Assembly: GCA_964478165.1 (NCBI GenBank)
Contig: CAYZGU010000017.1
Span: 1 to 45,170, forward strand
Direction of reading: 5' to 3'
Source of the DNA: CAYZGU01 sp964478165
GTDB lineage: Bacteria > Poribacteria > WGA-4E > JAJDTR01
DNA: 45,170 nucleotides
In this document: piece after piece, positions 10,129-18,273 of the stretch
Layout: each line of letters begins with the position of its first letter
Position numbering within the stretch: position 1 is the stretch's first letter
The notes under the pieces: model-generated
Database searches by the model: none
Told to the model about the DNA's origin: nothing
The model's input: only the letters and a program-made list of their open reading frames with translations
Translations under genes and position numbers: made by a program

Positions 10129-10230
10129 GATTTGTTCCTTTCTACGTTTCCTGCAGTATGTTTTTCATCAACTGATTCAAACTCATATTTCTATGGCCCT
10201 CTGACGAGTATGATTAATTCACGTCATAAC

Positions 10231-10329
10231 GTCAGATATGAGAAAGCCCCCCTCTATGTCTCCGCCATTCCCCTAAATCCCAAAATTTATGGGACAAGAG
10301 GACGGAAAAACCGAGAGGGGGGCTCTGAC
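10231..10329 (-). repeat. Structured element with long inverted repeats in dapB leader
   Basis: A perfect 11-bp inverted repeat AGCCCCCCTCT (10245-10255) / AGAGGGGGGCT (10314-10324) closes a 58-nt interior. An outer helix GTCAGA (10231-10236) / TCTGAC (10324-10329) overlaps it by one base. Inside, TCCG/CGGA (10261-10264 / 10303-10306) and TCCCA/TGGGA (10278-10282 / 10290-10294) can nest, so a multi-helix fold is likely. A further pair, CTGACG/CGTCAG (10201-10206 / 10229-10234), lies next to it. Read on the minus strand the G-run arm is followed by TTTCTC, so it could also terminate. It does not show the conserved core of the lysine riboswitch as I know it. Alternatives are a MITE or REP-like element. 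Confidence 0.55.
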
Positions 10330-10331
10330 TG

Positions 10332-10388
10332 AAAAAAGCAGAACAATCAAGGGAGGTGCTGCCTCCTAAGAGACAGCACCTCCCTTGA
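10332..10388 (-). terminator. Intrinsic terminator-like hairpin
   Basis: Perfect 15-bp inverted repeat TCAAGGGAGGTGCTG (10347-10361) / CAGCACCTCCCTTGA (10374-10388), 12-nt loop. On the minus strand it is followed by a T-rich tract (TTGTTCTGC then six T, 10332-10337). The T run starts 9 nt after the stem, a little late for a classic terminator. It lies in the dapB leader, so it could act as an attenuator. Confidence 0.65.
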
Positions 10389-10454
10389 CCATTCCGCTAG
10401 AGTCGACTAGCAGAATGATCACCTCCTTCCTGTCCCAATGTGGACAAAATTACA
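10332..10454 (-). ncRNA. Candidate small RNA or attenuated dapB leader with perfect Shine-Dalgarno
   Basis: From a predicted start near 10454 to a T6 run at 10332-10337 the minus strand would make an RNA of about 120 nt with three hairpins: TGTCC/GGACA (10442-10446 / 10431-10435), an 11-bp helix with one G-U pair (10407-10417 / 10390-10400, 6-nt loop), and a perfect 15-bp helix (10374-10388 / 10347-10361, 12-nt loop). Between the first two lies AAGGAGGTGATC (10417-10428), perfectly complementary over 12 nt to the usual 3' end of 16S rRNA. A 16-codon frame could start 0-3 nt after it at ATT 10414-10416 (or CTG 10411-10413), reading LLVDSSGMVKGGAVS and ending at TAG 10366-10368 in the terminator loop. 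It may therefore be a leader peptide attenuator or a free-standing small RNA. Confidence 0.5.
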
Positions 10455-10460
10455 GAATAT

Positions 10461-10489
10461 AGCATAGCATATCCCATCTCGTTTGTCAA
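10461..10489 (-). promoter_or_regulatory. Sigma-70-type promoter for dapB leader / small RNA
   Basis: Minus strand: -35 TTGACA (10484-10489, perfect consensus), 17-nt spacer (10467-10483), -10 TATGCT (10461-10466). Transcription would start near 10454, just before the first hairpin of the leader RNA. Confidence 0.7.
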
Positions 10490-11547
10490 TGACGGTGTCG
10501 CGTAATCGATAGCCATTAATTTCTTCATTCTCAGAATTGACACATATTCAGCATTATGGTAAAATTTCTCGACACGCGGAGTCACACAGATGACAAACTG
10601 AACGTGACGTCTTTCCCATGACTAGTGACAGAAATCGTTTCCACCGAGGGTCAGCTGCTTCGACAGGTCTAGGTCTCTCGACACCTAATTCAGGTTGGTG
10701 GTATCGAACTGTATAACACTTAGATACAGTCGTTTCTACCTTGCTCATGTGGATGCCGTGTGATAGGCGTCAGAGTTTTGTTTGACAATAGGGTGTCCGA
10801 GATTTAACCAAATGATGACTGGTTTCGTCGATGGGTATACGGCGTTAATTAACAAAGTTGTCATGTGCCGAACAGCATTGCGGGGTTGAGGTTTCTTAGC
10901 AGGTTCAGTGAGTCGTAACCTTGCCTATTTGTGTGATTAAGGTCTTCAGACACAAGTAGATATGCACCCACTAATAGATTGGCTTGCTTCCACCACAGAT
11001 TGATACAAGGATTGCCAAGCGGTGGTGGATGTAGGCTGGATGAACAGTGGTACTCTCGTTGTTTTTGGCCACGGCGATTGGTTACAGGATGGCTACTGAT
11101 TGACCTTGTGATTCGGCCCACAGGCTTTTGTTGAACCAAACAGCATGGACATTGATTTAACGTGGCTAACGATTACGCTTGTGCGCTCGCCGTTTGAAAA
11201 GGGAGCCTTTCAGTTGTTGTTCCGGTTTTTACCACATTTGCCAATGGAGTCCAGAGAGCTATGGCGTTCGTAGTTGCAAAGACGGGGCAATTTGTCGGCC
11301 TATTGGGTAATTCATTTTTAAGAGATGTAGACTTGTCTCGGTATGCACGGATGGAACTGAGAGTCGCGACTAGATTTTCGATGGCCAAAAAAATGTTTTT
11401 GTTAATCATCCTCATGCCTAGAGTGGGGGTCTTCCCCGTGGTTTAGAAAAATTGAAATTGACCCCAAAGGCAACTCCATCGTAGACCCTGATGTGGATTA
11501 TTTTTGTACTCTTAAATACTAACCAATTTGGAAGGAGAGTTAATGCG
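10490..11547. other. Gene-poor gap with no supportable gene
   Basis: About 1 kb between the dapB promoter and the alcohol dehydrogenase. Short open frames occur on both strands, but none has a ribosome site with a recognisable product. I see no tRNA or repeat here. Confidence 0.5.
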
Positions 11548-12630
11548 GTGAAAGCTGCTGTGCTATACGAAGTTAATAAACCTTTGAAAATTGAGGAATT
11601 TGAGTTACCCGAAACCGGATCTGACATGATACGTGTAAGGTTAGCTGCGGCGGGGGTGTGCCACTCGGATTGGCATGTTGTCAAAGGCGACTGGCCTCAA
11701 CACACTATTCCTTGCATTCTTGGGCACGAAGGGGCAGGGGTCGTCGAGGAAGTGGGATCTCAAATAGCCGGTGTCAATGAAGGCGACCACGTAATTCTAG
11801 CGTGGAAACGCCATTGTGGTCACTGCGAGATGTGCCAGAAAGGATTTCCCAACTTATGCGATCTTCCTCCCTATGATTCGGGGCTACCGCGATTTGCCGG
11901 TCGCACTGAGACCATGCGCCGATTTGTAGGTATGGGTACCTTTAGCACATCTGTCCTTGTCCCCCAAGATGCTGTGGTTCCCATTGGTCGAGATATACCC
12001 TTTGCACAAGCTGCGTTGATTGGGTGTGGCGTTATGACGGGAGTGGGCGCGGTGATTAACACTGCCCAAGTGGAACCTGGGAGTTCAGTGGCGATCTTCG
12101 GGTGCGGCGGTGTGGGACTTAACTGTATTCAAGGTGCGGTACTCGCAAGTGCTGAACCCATAATTGCTGTGGATATCCATGATCGGAAGCTAGAGATGGC
12201 AAAAGAATTTGGCGCTACTCACACCATCAATTCCTCAATCGAAAACCCGGTTGATCTCATTAATCAAATAAGCGATGGGCTTGGGGTCCACTATGCCTTC
12301 GAAGCAATCGGATTGGTGAGTGAACCATTCCTCCAGAGTATCGAATGTACACGCAAACGCGGTGTCACTGTCTTTGTCGGGCACGCGCCGGTTAATACGC
12401 CTATCGAAATGGACGCCCGAATGTTGATGCATGAGAAATCGATCATCGGCTGTTACTATGGTTCGGCACGCACCCATGTGGATTTTCACCGGCTGATTGG
12501 CCTCTACCGTGCCGGAAAACTTAAGCTGGATGAATTGGTCTCTCGGACATATCCGCTTGAAGGAGTTAACGACGCGTTTGAAGCACTTGCGAATGGTAAA
12601 GTAGCACGGAGTGTTTTATCTCTGACATAA
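11548..12630 (+). CDS. Zinc-dependent alcohol dehydrogenase (MDR, class III-like)
   Basis: Best start is GTG 11548 (M-K-A-A-V-L-Y), 9 nt after GGAAGGAGAG, giving 360 residues, normal for medium-chain zinc dehydrogenases. Catalytic zinc ligands: C38, H60 with E61 (G-H-E-G-A-G), and C160. The structural zinc lobe is present: C90, C93, C96 and C104. The NAD-binding Rossmann motif is G-C-G-G-V-G (185-190), and D209 at the end of the following strand suggests NAD(H). The protein oxidises an alcohol or hemithioacetal in the cytoplasm; the family includes glutathione/mycothiol-dependent formaldehyde dehydrogenases, but the exact substrate is not readable. It heads a plus-strand cluster with an epimerase (95-nt gap) and an SGNH hydrolase (114-nt gap), consistent with one catabolic unit. 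Confidence 0.95.
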   Translation: MKAAVLYEVNKPLKIEEFELPETGSDMIRVRLAAAGVCHSDWHVVKGDWPQHTIPCILGHEGAGVVEEVGSQIAGVNEGDHVILAWKRHCGHCEMCQKGFPNLCDLPPYDSGLPRFAGRTETMRRFVGMGTFSTSVLVPQDAVVPIGRDIPFAQAALIGCGVMTGVGAVINTAQVEPGSSVAIFGCGGVGLNCIQGAVLASAEPIIAVDIHDRKLEMAKEFGATHTINSSIENPVDLINQISDGLGVHYAFEAIGLVSEPFLQSIECTRKRGVTVFVGHAPVNTPIEMDARMLMHEKSIIGCYYGSARTHVDFHRLIGLYRAGKLKLDELVSRTYPLEGVNDAFEALANGKVARSVLSLT

Positions 12631-12725
12631 GTTTTATCCATTCTGTTTGATTCGCGGTGCCGGTGTGGAAATTCGTGTCATTTAGATAAGCTCGCGGATG
12701 AAACTTGTTATTGGAGGAAAAAACG

Positions 12726-13472
12726 GTGAATGTGTTAATTCTGGGCGGTAACGGAATCTTAGGCCCTCACGTTGTCAAAGCACTTGAGGCTCACCATACT
12801 CTAAGAATTACCGATGTTAAGGCTCTCGAGAAGACGAAGCACGAATTTCGCAGTGTGGACATGTCCTCGATAGCTGAGGTCATGGACGCGGCAGAGGGAA
12901 TGGATGCCATTATCAACTGTTCTGTACTTCGTGAACACAGGAAAATCGCTTTTGATGTTAATGCTCGCGGTTGTTACAACATGATGAGAGCAGCAGTGCA
13001 GCATGACATCAAGAGAGTGATAAATACGGGTCCGCATTTTACAATTGCTGGGCCGAGCTATGAAAACTATGATTTCATGATAAACGAACAGATTCCACCA
13101 CATGCGGGCACGGGTTTATACGCACTGACGAAGTCTTTAGGTCAAGAGACATGCAAGGTGTTCGCAGAAAATCATGAACTATATGTCGTGTGCTTGCTCT
13201 TTTATGGCCTAAAACATCACGAACATGCTGACTTTTACCCAGGTCGAGATCTTACTCCGTTTGTTGTTTCGTTGAGGGATGCGGCAGATGCGTGCCGTTT
13301 GGCACTCGAAATCGATCTGACTGTGCTTCCATCGAAAAATGAGATATTCTACATATTTACTGATCTCCCGCACGGCAAATTCTCTAATGAAAAAGCAAAG
13401 GAGATACTGGGATTTTTGCCTAAAGACAAGTTCGAAGTCGTATGGCACAAACTAGAAGAGCAGCGGACTTAA
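12726..13472 (+). CDS. NAD-dependent epimerase/dehydratase family protein (extended SDR)
   Basis: Start GTG 12726 is set by GGAGG 8 nt upstream and by the first beta strand M-N-V-L-I-L-G-G. 248 residues. The NAD-binding motif G-G-N-G-I-L-G (7-13) and active-site Y132-x-x-x-K136 (L-Y-A-L-T-K) are those of extended short-chain dehydrogenases that epimerise, dehydrate or oxidise sugars. A second motif N-A-R-G-C-Y-N-M-M (79-87) matches the usual N-x-x-G-T-x-x-L helix. It is shorter than typical UDP-sugar epimerases (about 310-340 residues), with a reduced C-terminal domain, so it may act on a free sugar or sugar acid. No signal peptide. Located 95 nt behind the alcohol dehydrogenase on the same strand, likely co-transcribed. 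Confidence 0.9.
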   Translation: MNVLILGGNGILGPHVVKALEAHHTLRITDVKALEKTKHEFRSVDMSSIAEVMDAAEGMDAIINCSVLREHRKIAFDVNARGCYNMMRAAVQHDIKRVINTGPHFTIAGPSYENYDFMINEQIPPHAGTGLYALTKSLGQETCKVFAENHELYVVCLLFYGLKHHEHADFYPGRDLTPFVVSLRDAADACRLALEIDLTVLPSKNEIFYIFTDLPHGKFSNEKAKEILGFLPKDKFEVVWHKLEEQRT

Positions 13473-13586
13473 GTTAATTCTGTGTCCTAGTCATGCTTAC
13501 TGTTGTCCTGTGCCGATTCTGATTTTATAGATTTTTTCATTTCTGCTATCAATCGATACGTAAGCCCTACTTTAATTGGAGAATTT

Positions 13587-14222
13587 ATGAGGGATCTATT
13601 GTTTCAATCTGGCGAAAAAGTACTCTTTATTGGCGACAGCATAACGGACTGTGAGCGGCGTGACGAACACGCACCATTTGGGTATGGCTATGTAAATAAA
13701 ATTGTCGAGCTCATCACGGCGAAGTATCCGGAACGTCAACTTCAATATGTCAATAAAGGTATTGGAGGGGATGTCGTTGAAGGGTTGGAGGAACGGTGGC
13801 ATGCGGACGTCATTGTAGAGCAGCCCGACTGGATTTCTGTGAGCATTGGCATCAACAATGCCAGCCGACAAGTGGCTAACGGTATTCCAAATGACAAGTA
13901 TCTTCCGAAATGGGAAGCATGTTATCGGCGCATTCTCAAGCGTGCGCAAGAGGAACTCGATGTGGCGTTTTTTGCTTTTGAGATTTTCTACGTAAAGGAA
14001 GATGTTGAACAACCACGTCGGCTTGCCGTTAATGCCTATAACGACATCGTACACCGTTTGGCAGACGAATTTGACGTAAGATTAGTTAGAACAAGCGAAA
14101 TATTCAGTCGCGCTGTAGCGTCGCGCCCCGCGGTTTTGTGGACAACCCAGGATGGTATACATCCGAATGCGGTAGGACATACGATGATCGCGTTGGAATT
14201 TCTGAAACAAGCTGGGTGGTGA
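13587..14222 (+). CDS. SGNH/GDSL-type hydrolase
   Basis: The ATG at 13587 is preceded by TTGGAGA (13577-13583, 3-4 nt before the ATG), so I prefer it to an upstream in-frame start at 13503. 211 residues, typical for single-domain SGNH esterases. The four blocks are present: nucleophile S18 in F-I-G-D-S-I-T-D, block II G-I-G-G-D (58-62), block III G-I-N-N (88-91, Asn90) and block V D189-G-I-H192. Such enzymes remove acyl (often acetyl) groups from carbohydrates or lipids. No signal peptide is visible, so it probably works in the cytoplasm on imported material. It is third in the plus-strand cluster with dehydrogenase and epimerase. A 7-bp hairpin (ACTTGGC/GCCAAGT) lies shortly after the stop but lacks a T run. 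Confidence 0.92.
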   Translation: MRDLLFQSGEKVLFIGDSITDCERRDEHAPFGYGYVNKIVELITAKYPERQLQYVNKGIGGDVVEGLEERWHADVIVEQPDWISVSIGINNASRQVANGIPNDKYLPKWEACYRRILKRAQEELDVAFFAFEIFYVKEDVEQPRRLAVNAYNDIVHRLADEFDVRLVRTSEIFSRAVASRPAVLWTTQDGIHPNAVGHTMIALEFLKQAGW

Positions 14223-15196
14223 ACTGTACGCCGGCTACGGGGCTTCTGTTACTTGGCCGGTGGCATTTTCGCCAAGTTACACGTTTATCCTGCGTTGGTT
14301 CGTAACCTACAAAAAATAGGTTTCCTGTTCTCTTCTCAATGTTGCACATAGGTCTTTGGACTCTTGGCCTCAGAATTTGCATGGGGATTCTAAGCGCTGC
14401 CTTTCTTCATGATGGTGATTGTCTAACCAGAGGTCGAGTTATTGCGAGATATGTGGAAGCCGACTAATTAACGCATGGCATGTTGTGGCGATGGGTATTG
14501 AGATTGACTGGTCCGTGACGAGTTATATAACCACCGCACATGGTAAACCTCTAGGAATTAGGTTGCTTCCACAGTCAAATTAAGTTTGTCTGCCATAGTT
14601 GTTAGATCCCTATGTCTTGTGGCAATGCAGGCATTAGTCCTATGATTCAGATGGGCTGTGCACAAGATCCCATTGGCTGTGCCGTGTTTAATCTGAATCT
14701 TTGCGCTCGACAACGCCATTTTCCCTACCTCTTTCCGGTGGTCAATCAGTCCTTCATGGAAGCCTGTACGTAGTGTATTGGTTATCAGTACAAATTCTCC
14801 ATGCTATGTGAGTCTTCTCGGTACAGAGCTCTTGGTAGGGGTGTTAATTCAAAACTCTCGACGCCTAATCTTCGTCTTGATGCGAAATGCGCACACAGGC
14901 TTATTCGATGTGCCGATGAATTCACCAGTTGATTCAACAGCATTGAGAGGGCCCCGCTGTTGGTAGCAGTATCAAAAAGCACGCGTATTCCGTGGGACTG
15001 TGTTGCTGGAGAATAGTAGAAACCATGGCAGTAGGACAGGCCCAGATCTACCCCCCCGCCCCCCAGTTTTACCCGTTGTATGAAGTATATAATCCGAAGT
15101 AAATTGGCATTTTCTCGATTCAAATCACGAGAAGTGCAATCTGTCTTGAGCGCTGACACGGGAATTCCTGCGTTCAGCCACAGGGAATACCAGCAG
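14223..15196. other. Gene-poor gap with no supportable gene
   Basis: Nearly 1 kb. The longest frame (minus, 14785-15159) has no ribosome site or domain and includes a poly-glycine stretch from a C-rich run at 15051-15064. I see no RNA gene. Possibly decayed sequence. Confidence 0.5.
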
Positions 15197-16135
15197 CTAG
15201 AGAGGCAACCTAGTTAGACCCTTGCCACCCGTTTGTTCTTCGAACCATGCCTTCAGCGGAACGTTGTCCCAATCCCTCGGAATCCAGTATTCGGAAGATG
15301 GATGAAAATCGGACTCGTCCCCCAAAGGATTGGTCTCAGTGCCTAGGGCGCCTAGCAACTGCCGTCGAATCGGTGAACTGCGGGCAATCAGACTGGCATC
15401 CTGCTCAATGTAGTCAGTGGGACGAAGCCAGCGGTAGTGATAGCCAACGTGTATAACTTTCCGCGTCTTGTTCGACAGGTTCGGACCAACGCAGTGCCAA
15501 GTAGCGGTGCGCCAAAGCACCGCGGACCCTGGTGCTAACTTTAGCTCCACCGATTGAGTGCTATCCACCTTGCCATTAGAATCGCGCAGTTCTTGCGGTG
15601 CCTGTTTGTAGCTCCCGGGTACCATCCAAAGATTTCCTGAATTGGATTTGCGAAGATCCGAGAGAACGTAGAATACTTTGATTTCCATGAACGGCAGTCG
15701 TCCATCGACGGAAGGTGCTTCAAACAAGTATTCTCCGGCAAGGTCAGGATGCCACAGAACGTTGCGGTAAACAGCCTGGTGGTCTTCACCCTTGGCACTA
15801 CCAACAGTTCCGCATTGTAGACCTTTAGGGTACGGTGGCCGGTAGTCCAGGTGCGTAGTTCGAATCTGAATGTTCCAGCCAATGGCATCGACGACCAAGG
15901 GCAGCATCCTGGGATGGTCTATTAGGTCGAGGAATGCTTCGTGGTGGGTGAGCGCATTGCGAATGGCAAACGGCTGATTGGTTCCTAGGCCAGTCGATTT
16001 TTGAATTCGTACAGCCACTTCGTCAACCGCTATCAACAAACGTCCTAATTCGGTCTGTGATAGAAAGTCATTCAAAATGACGAATCCTTTTCTCTTGAAA
16101 TCTTGCTCCTGCTCCGCCGTCATTGCAATGGACAT
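15197..16135 (-). CDS. Phytanoyl-CoA dioxygenase family oxygenase
   Basis: 312 residues with an intact PhyH fold: N-terminal F-K-R-K-G-F-V-I-L-N-D-F (13-24), metal ligands H129 and D131 in L-W-H-P-D-L-A-G, distal ligand H214 in T-W-H-C-V-G-P-N, and R225 as the likely 2-oxoglutarate carboxylate contact. These enzymes hydroxylate a substrate with O2, Fe(II) and 2-oxoglutarate in the cytoplasm; the physiological substrate of bacterial members is mostly unknown. The ribosome site AGAGAGGA is 5-6 nt upstream of the ATG. It diverges from the SDR gene at 16335 across a 199-nt intergenic region, and shares a neighbourhood with two more oxygenase genes, suggesting a cluster for an organic acid or small-molecule modification pathway. 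Confidence 0.93.
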   Translation of the reverse strand: MSIAMTAEQEQDFKRKGFVILNDFLSQTELGRLLIAVDEVAVRIQKSTGLGTNQPFAIRNALTHHEAFLDLIDHPRMLPLVVDAIGWNIQIRTTHLDYRPPYPKGLQCGTVGSAKGEDHQAVYRNVLWHPDLAGEYLFEAPSVDGRLPFMEIKVFYVLSDLRKSNSGNLWMVPGSYKQAPQELRDSNGKVDSTQSVELKLAPGSAVLWRTATWHCVGPNLSNKTRKVIHVGYHYRWLRPTDYIEQDASLIARSSPIRRQLLGALGTETNPLGDESDFHPSSEYWIPRDWDNVPLKAWFEEQTGGKGLTRLPL

Positions 16136-16334
16136 AGTTTTCCTCTCTAGTGTTTACGAATCTATTGATTGGCTCACAAGTCTATGGTATCCTGTGTCAA
16201 AGACAGGGAGCCGATAAGCACGATCTCTTGGCCTGAGTTCTAGAACCTGTTTGAATTCGGCACTGGCTAAATACTCTCATAGGCTTCAACAAAAGGATTT
16301 CCACACGTATCCCAATTCTACGGAGTATGAGTAC

Positions 16335-17138
16335 ATGAACCGTTTATGCAACAAAGTGGCAATTGTCACGGCCGCGGCGCAAGGTATCGGCCGCGAAACT
16401 GCGAGACTATTTGCTGAAGAAGGTGCGACCGTTTATGCTTGTGATATGCAAGGAGGTAAGCTTAAGCAACTGAAAAAAGAAACCGGAGATAGGATTATCC
16501 CAATTTCTCTTGACGTGACAGATACCGAAGCCATTCGATTATTTGCAGATCTTGTGACGAATGAACAGAAGACCATTGATGTGCTCTTCAATTGTGTGGG
16601 CCTTGTCCCCGAGGGTAGCATTCACGTGTGTGATGATGAGCAGTGGTATGAGTCAATGGAGATAAACACAAAGTCTGTACATAACATGTGCAAAGCGTTC
16701 ATTCCAAAAATGAATATGCATAATCCACACGGGGATAAATGTATTGTCAATATGGCTTCCGTCGCCTCAAGTGTGCTCGCGGCAGCTAATCGATATATGT
16801 ACATGATTACAAAGGGTGCTGTGATTGCTCTGACCAAATCATTGGCACATGATCATGTGCAACTCGGTTTTCGCATTAACTGTGTTTGCCCGGGAACAGT
16901 GGACACGGAATCTTGGAGGCGTGATCGCGCGACAACGCCTCAACTTCGAAAGACGTTTGAAGTCCGACAGGCGATGGGGCGTGTCGCGACTCCAAAGGAG
17001 ATTGCCGACCTTGTCCTCTATGTGGCAGCCGAAGCAACATACACAACAGGAGAAGAATTCATCATTGACGGTGGCTGGAGAAATTGTGCCGGAGGACAAG
17101 GTACAATCGTCCACGAAGATGTCCGCAAATATGTTTGA
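16335..17138 (+). CDS. Short-chain dehydrogenase, DHRS6/BDH2-like
   Basis: Start ATG 16335 (M-N-R-L-C-N-K-V-A) sits 9 nt after CGGAG and gives 267 residues; upstream in-frame starts add a non-conserved extension. Classical SDR features: cofactor motif T-A-A-A-Q-G-I-G-R (12-20), N-C-V-G (86-89, the usual N-N-A-G), S142, and Y156-M-I-T-K160. The T-A-A-A-Q-G-I-G motif together with I-N-C-V-C-P-G-T-V-D-T (181-191) and F-I-I-D-G-G-W (242-248) closely resembles the DHRS6/BDH2 group (NAD-dependent 3-hydroxybutyrate / 4-oxoproline-type reductases). An NAD(H)-dependent hydroxy-acid dehydrogenase is therefore likely. It has about 20 extra residues after the usual C-terminal G-G-W. Cytoplasmic. Confidence 0.93.
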   Translation: MNRLCNKVAIVTAAAQGIGRETARLFAEEGATVYACDMQGGKLKQLKKETGDRIIPISLDVTDTEAIRLFADLVTNEQKTIDVLFNCVGLVPEGSIHVCDDEQWYESMEINTKSVHNMCKAFIPKMNMHNPHGDKCIVNMASVASSVLAAANRYMYMITKGAVIALTKSLAHDHVQLGFRINCVCPGTVDTESWRRDRATTPQLRKTFEVRQAMGRVATPKEIADLVLYVAAEATYTTGEEFIIDGGWRNCAGGQGTIVHEDVRKYV

Positions 17139-17244
17139 CAACTGCGTCGATTCATGTGCTAGTCTGTGACGGAGAAGTCTTGGACCGTCATTGAATTAAA
17201 TGCTCATGGTTTTGACAAATAGAGATGTGCTACTCTTTTTCTGA

Positions 17245-18239
17245 TTAACTGCGGTCCTTGAGCCAGAGCCGGATATAGTAACGTCTAAGGTTAGGATCGA
17301 GATAGTCCTCAAACTCGGTACGATTGTGGAGAATCCAGCGATTATTGGTGAAAAGTATCTGTCCAGGTTTTAAGGAAAACTCTATTCTAAAATCTGGACG
17401 CTGGAGCATCATTTGAAAAACCTTTAAGGCTTTCTCCTGTATAGAAGTCAGTGGCTGGCCTACTTGATTGTGACCAACTTTGATGTAGTAATGCAAATAG
17501 CGCATGATTAGTCTCTGGTCTTGCCAGTGAAAGATTGGAAACTAGCAAGTTGGAGCATCTCCTTGCTTGAACTGACCTCGACGGTCAAAGTAGAATAATC
17601 CGTATAGAGTTTCGAGCACATCAGGATAAGTTCCAAATAGTTCGTTGTGAATAGCATAGGCACTGATTAGTTGACTTCGGCCGCCTGACTTGGCCGTTCG
17701 CAGGTAGAGAAGCCCAACAATATCAGGCATTGGATTAGCAAACGCACCATCTACGTGGAACGAACTGTCGGCGTTCGTAACCGAAAATCGAGCGCCCTTA
17801 GCAACATCCCGACCAGTATCTCGTACGTCATATAGTAGTGTCCCTTCAATATTCTGGGCAAATGGCGTGCCGAGGAACTGACCAATTACCCAATAGATGG
17901 CTTTCTTTTCCCTAGCAGTGGCTGACTCAATAGACACAGGTTCGATGATTGCAAAACCGCGTCCGGCGTTCAGCGCATTTTGAATGGGTTCAAGGCATTC
18001 TTGACAGGCCGATCTCACTGAGATACTGCTTTCTAACTGAGTATCGAAAAGCGGTTCTTTAATTGAGATCTCGGTGCCGGTTCGAGAGTCATGTTGCAAA
18101 CTCTTAATCAAGGCCTCAAAGGCAAAATGGCTGTCTTTGGATAAAGTATATAGTACCAAGACGTGGGAGTGTCAATTGTACAAGCAGTCCATGCCCGCTC
18201 ATCTTTGCACTGTTTTCCAAACATCAGAGGACGACTCAT
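17245..18239 (-). pseudogene. TauD/TfdA-type 2-oxoglutarate dioxygenase, frameshift plus amber stop
   Basis: A TauD/TfdA-type oxygenase in three pieces. The start is best placed at ATG 18237-18239, with AGGAGA about 9 nt upstream; this frame reads M-S-R-P-L-M-F-G...A-W-T-A...P-T-S-W-Y-Y-I-L, like the usual N-terminus of this group. Near 18143 one base is missing and the frame changes to L-S-K-D-S-H. The core has H-x-D metal ligands (S-F-H-V-D-G-A-F) and ends at an in-frame TAG (17542-17544) after D-A-P-T-C. The same frame continues F-P-I-F-H-W-Q-D-Q-R-L, then the distal motif N-N-R-W-I-L-H-N-R-T and R-R-Y-Y-I-R-L-W, stopping at 17245. Two separate lesions imply a pseudogene, though all key residues remain. 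Confidence 0.82.
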
Positions 18240-18273
18240 TTTATGCGGTCTCCTGTTACTAACTGCACGATAT

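Noticed and set aside
10201..10329. Lysine riboswitch upstream of dapB
   Set aside because: The conserved core segments of the L box as I know them are not visible in either strand.
10411..10430. GATCACCTCCTT on the plus strand as the 3' end of a 16S rRNA gene
   Set aside because: Upstream plus-strand sequence does not resemble the rest of 16S helix 45 or the penultimate helix; it is part of hairpins instead.
14785..15159. 124-codon minus-strand frame as a gene
   Set aside because: Poly-Gly from a C-rich run, no ribosome site, no domain.
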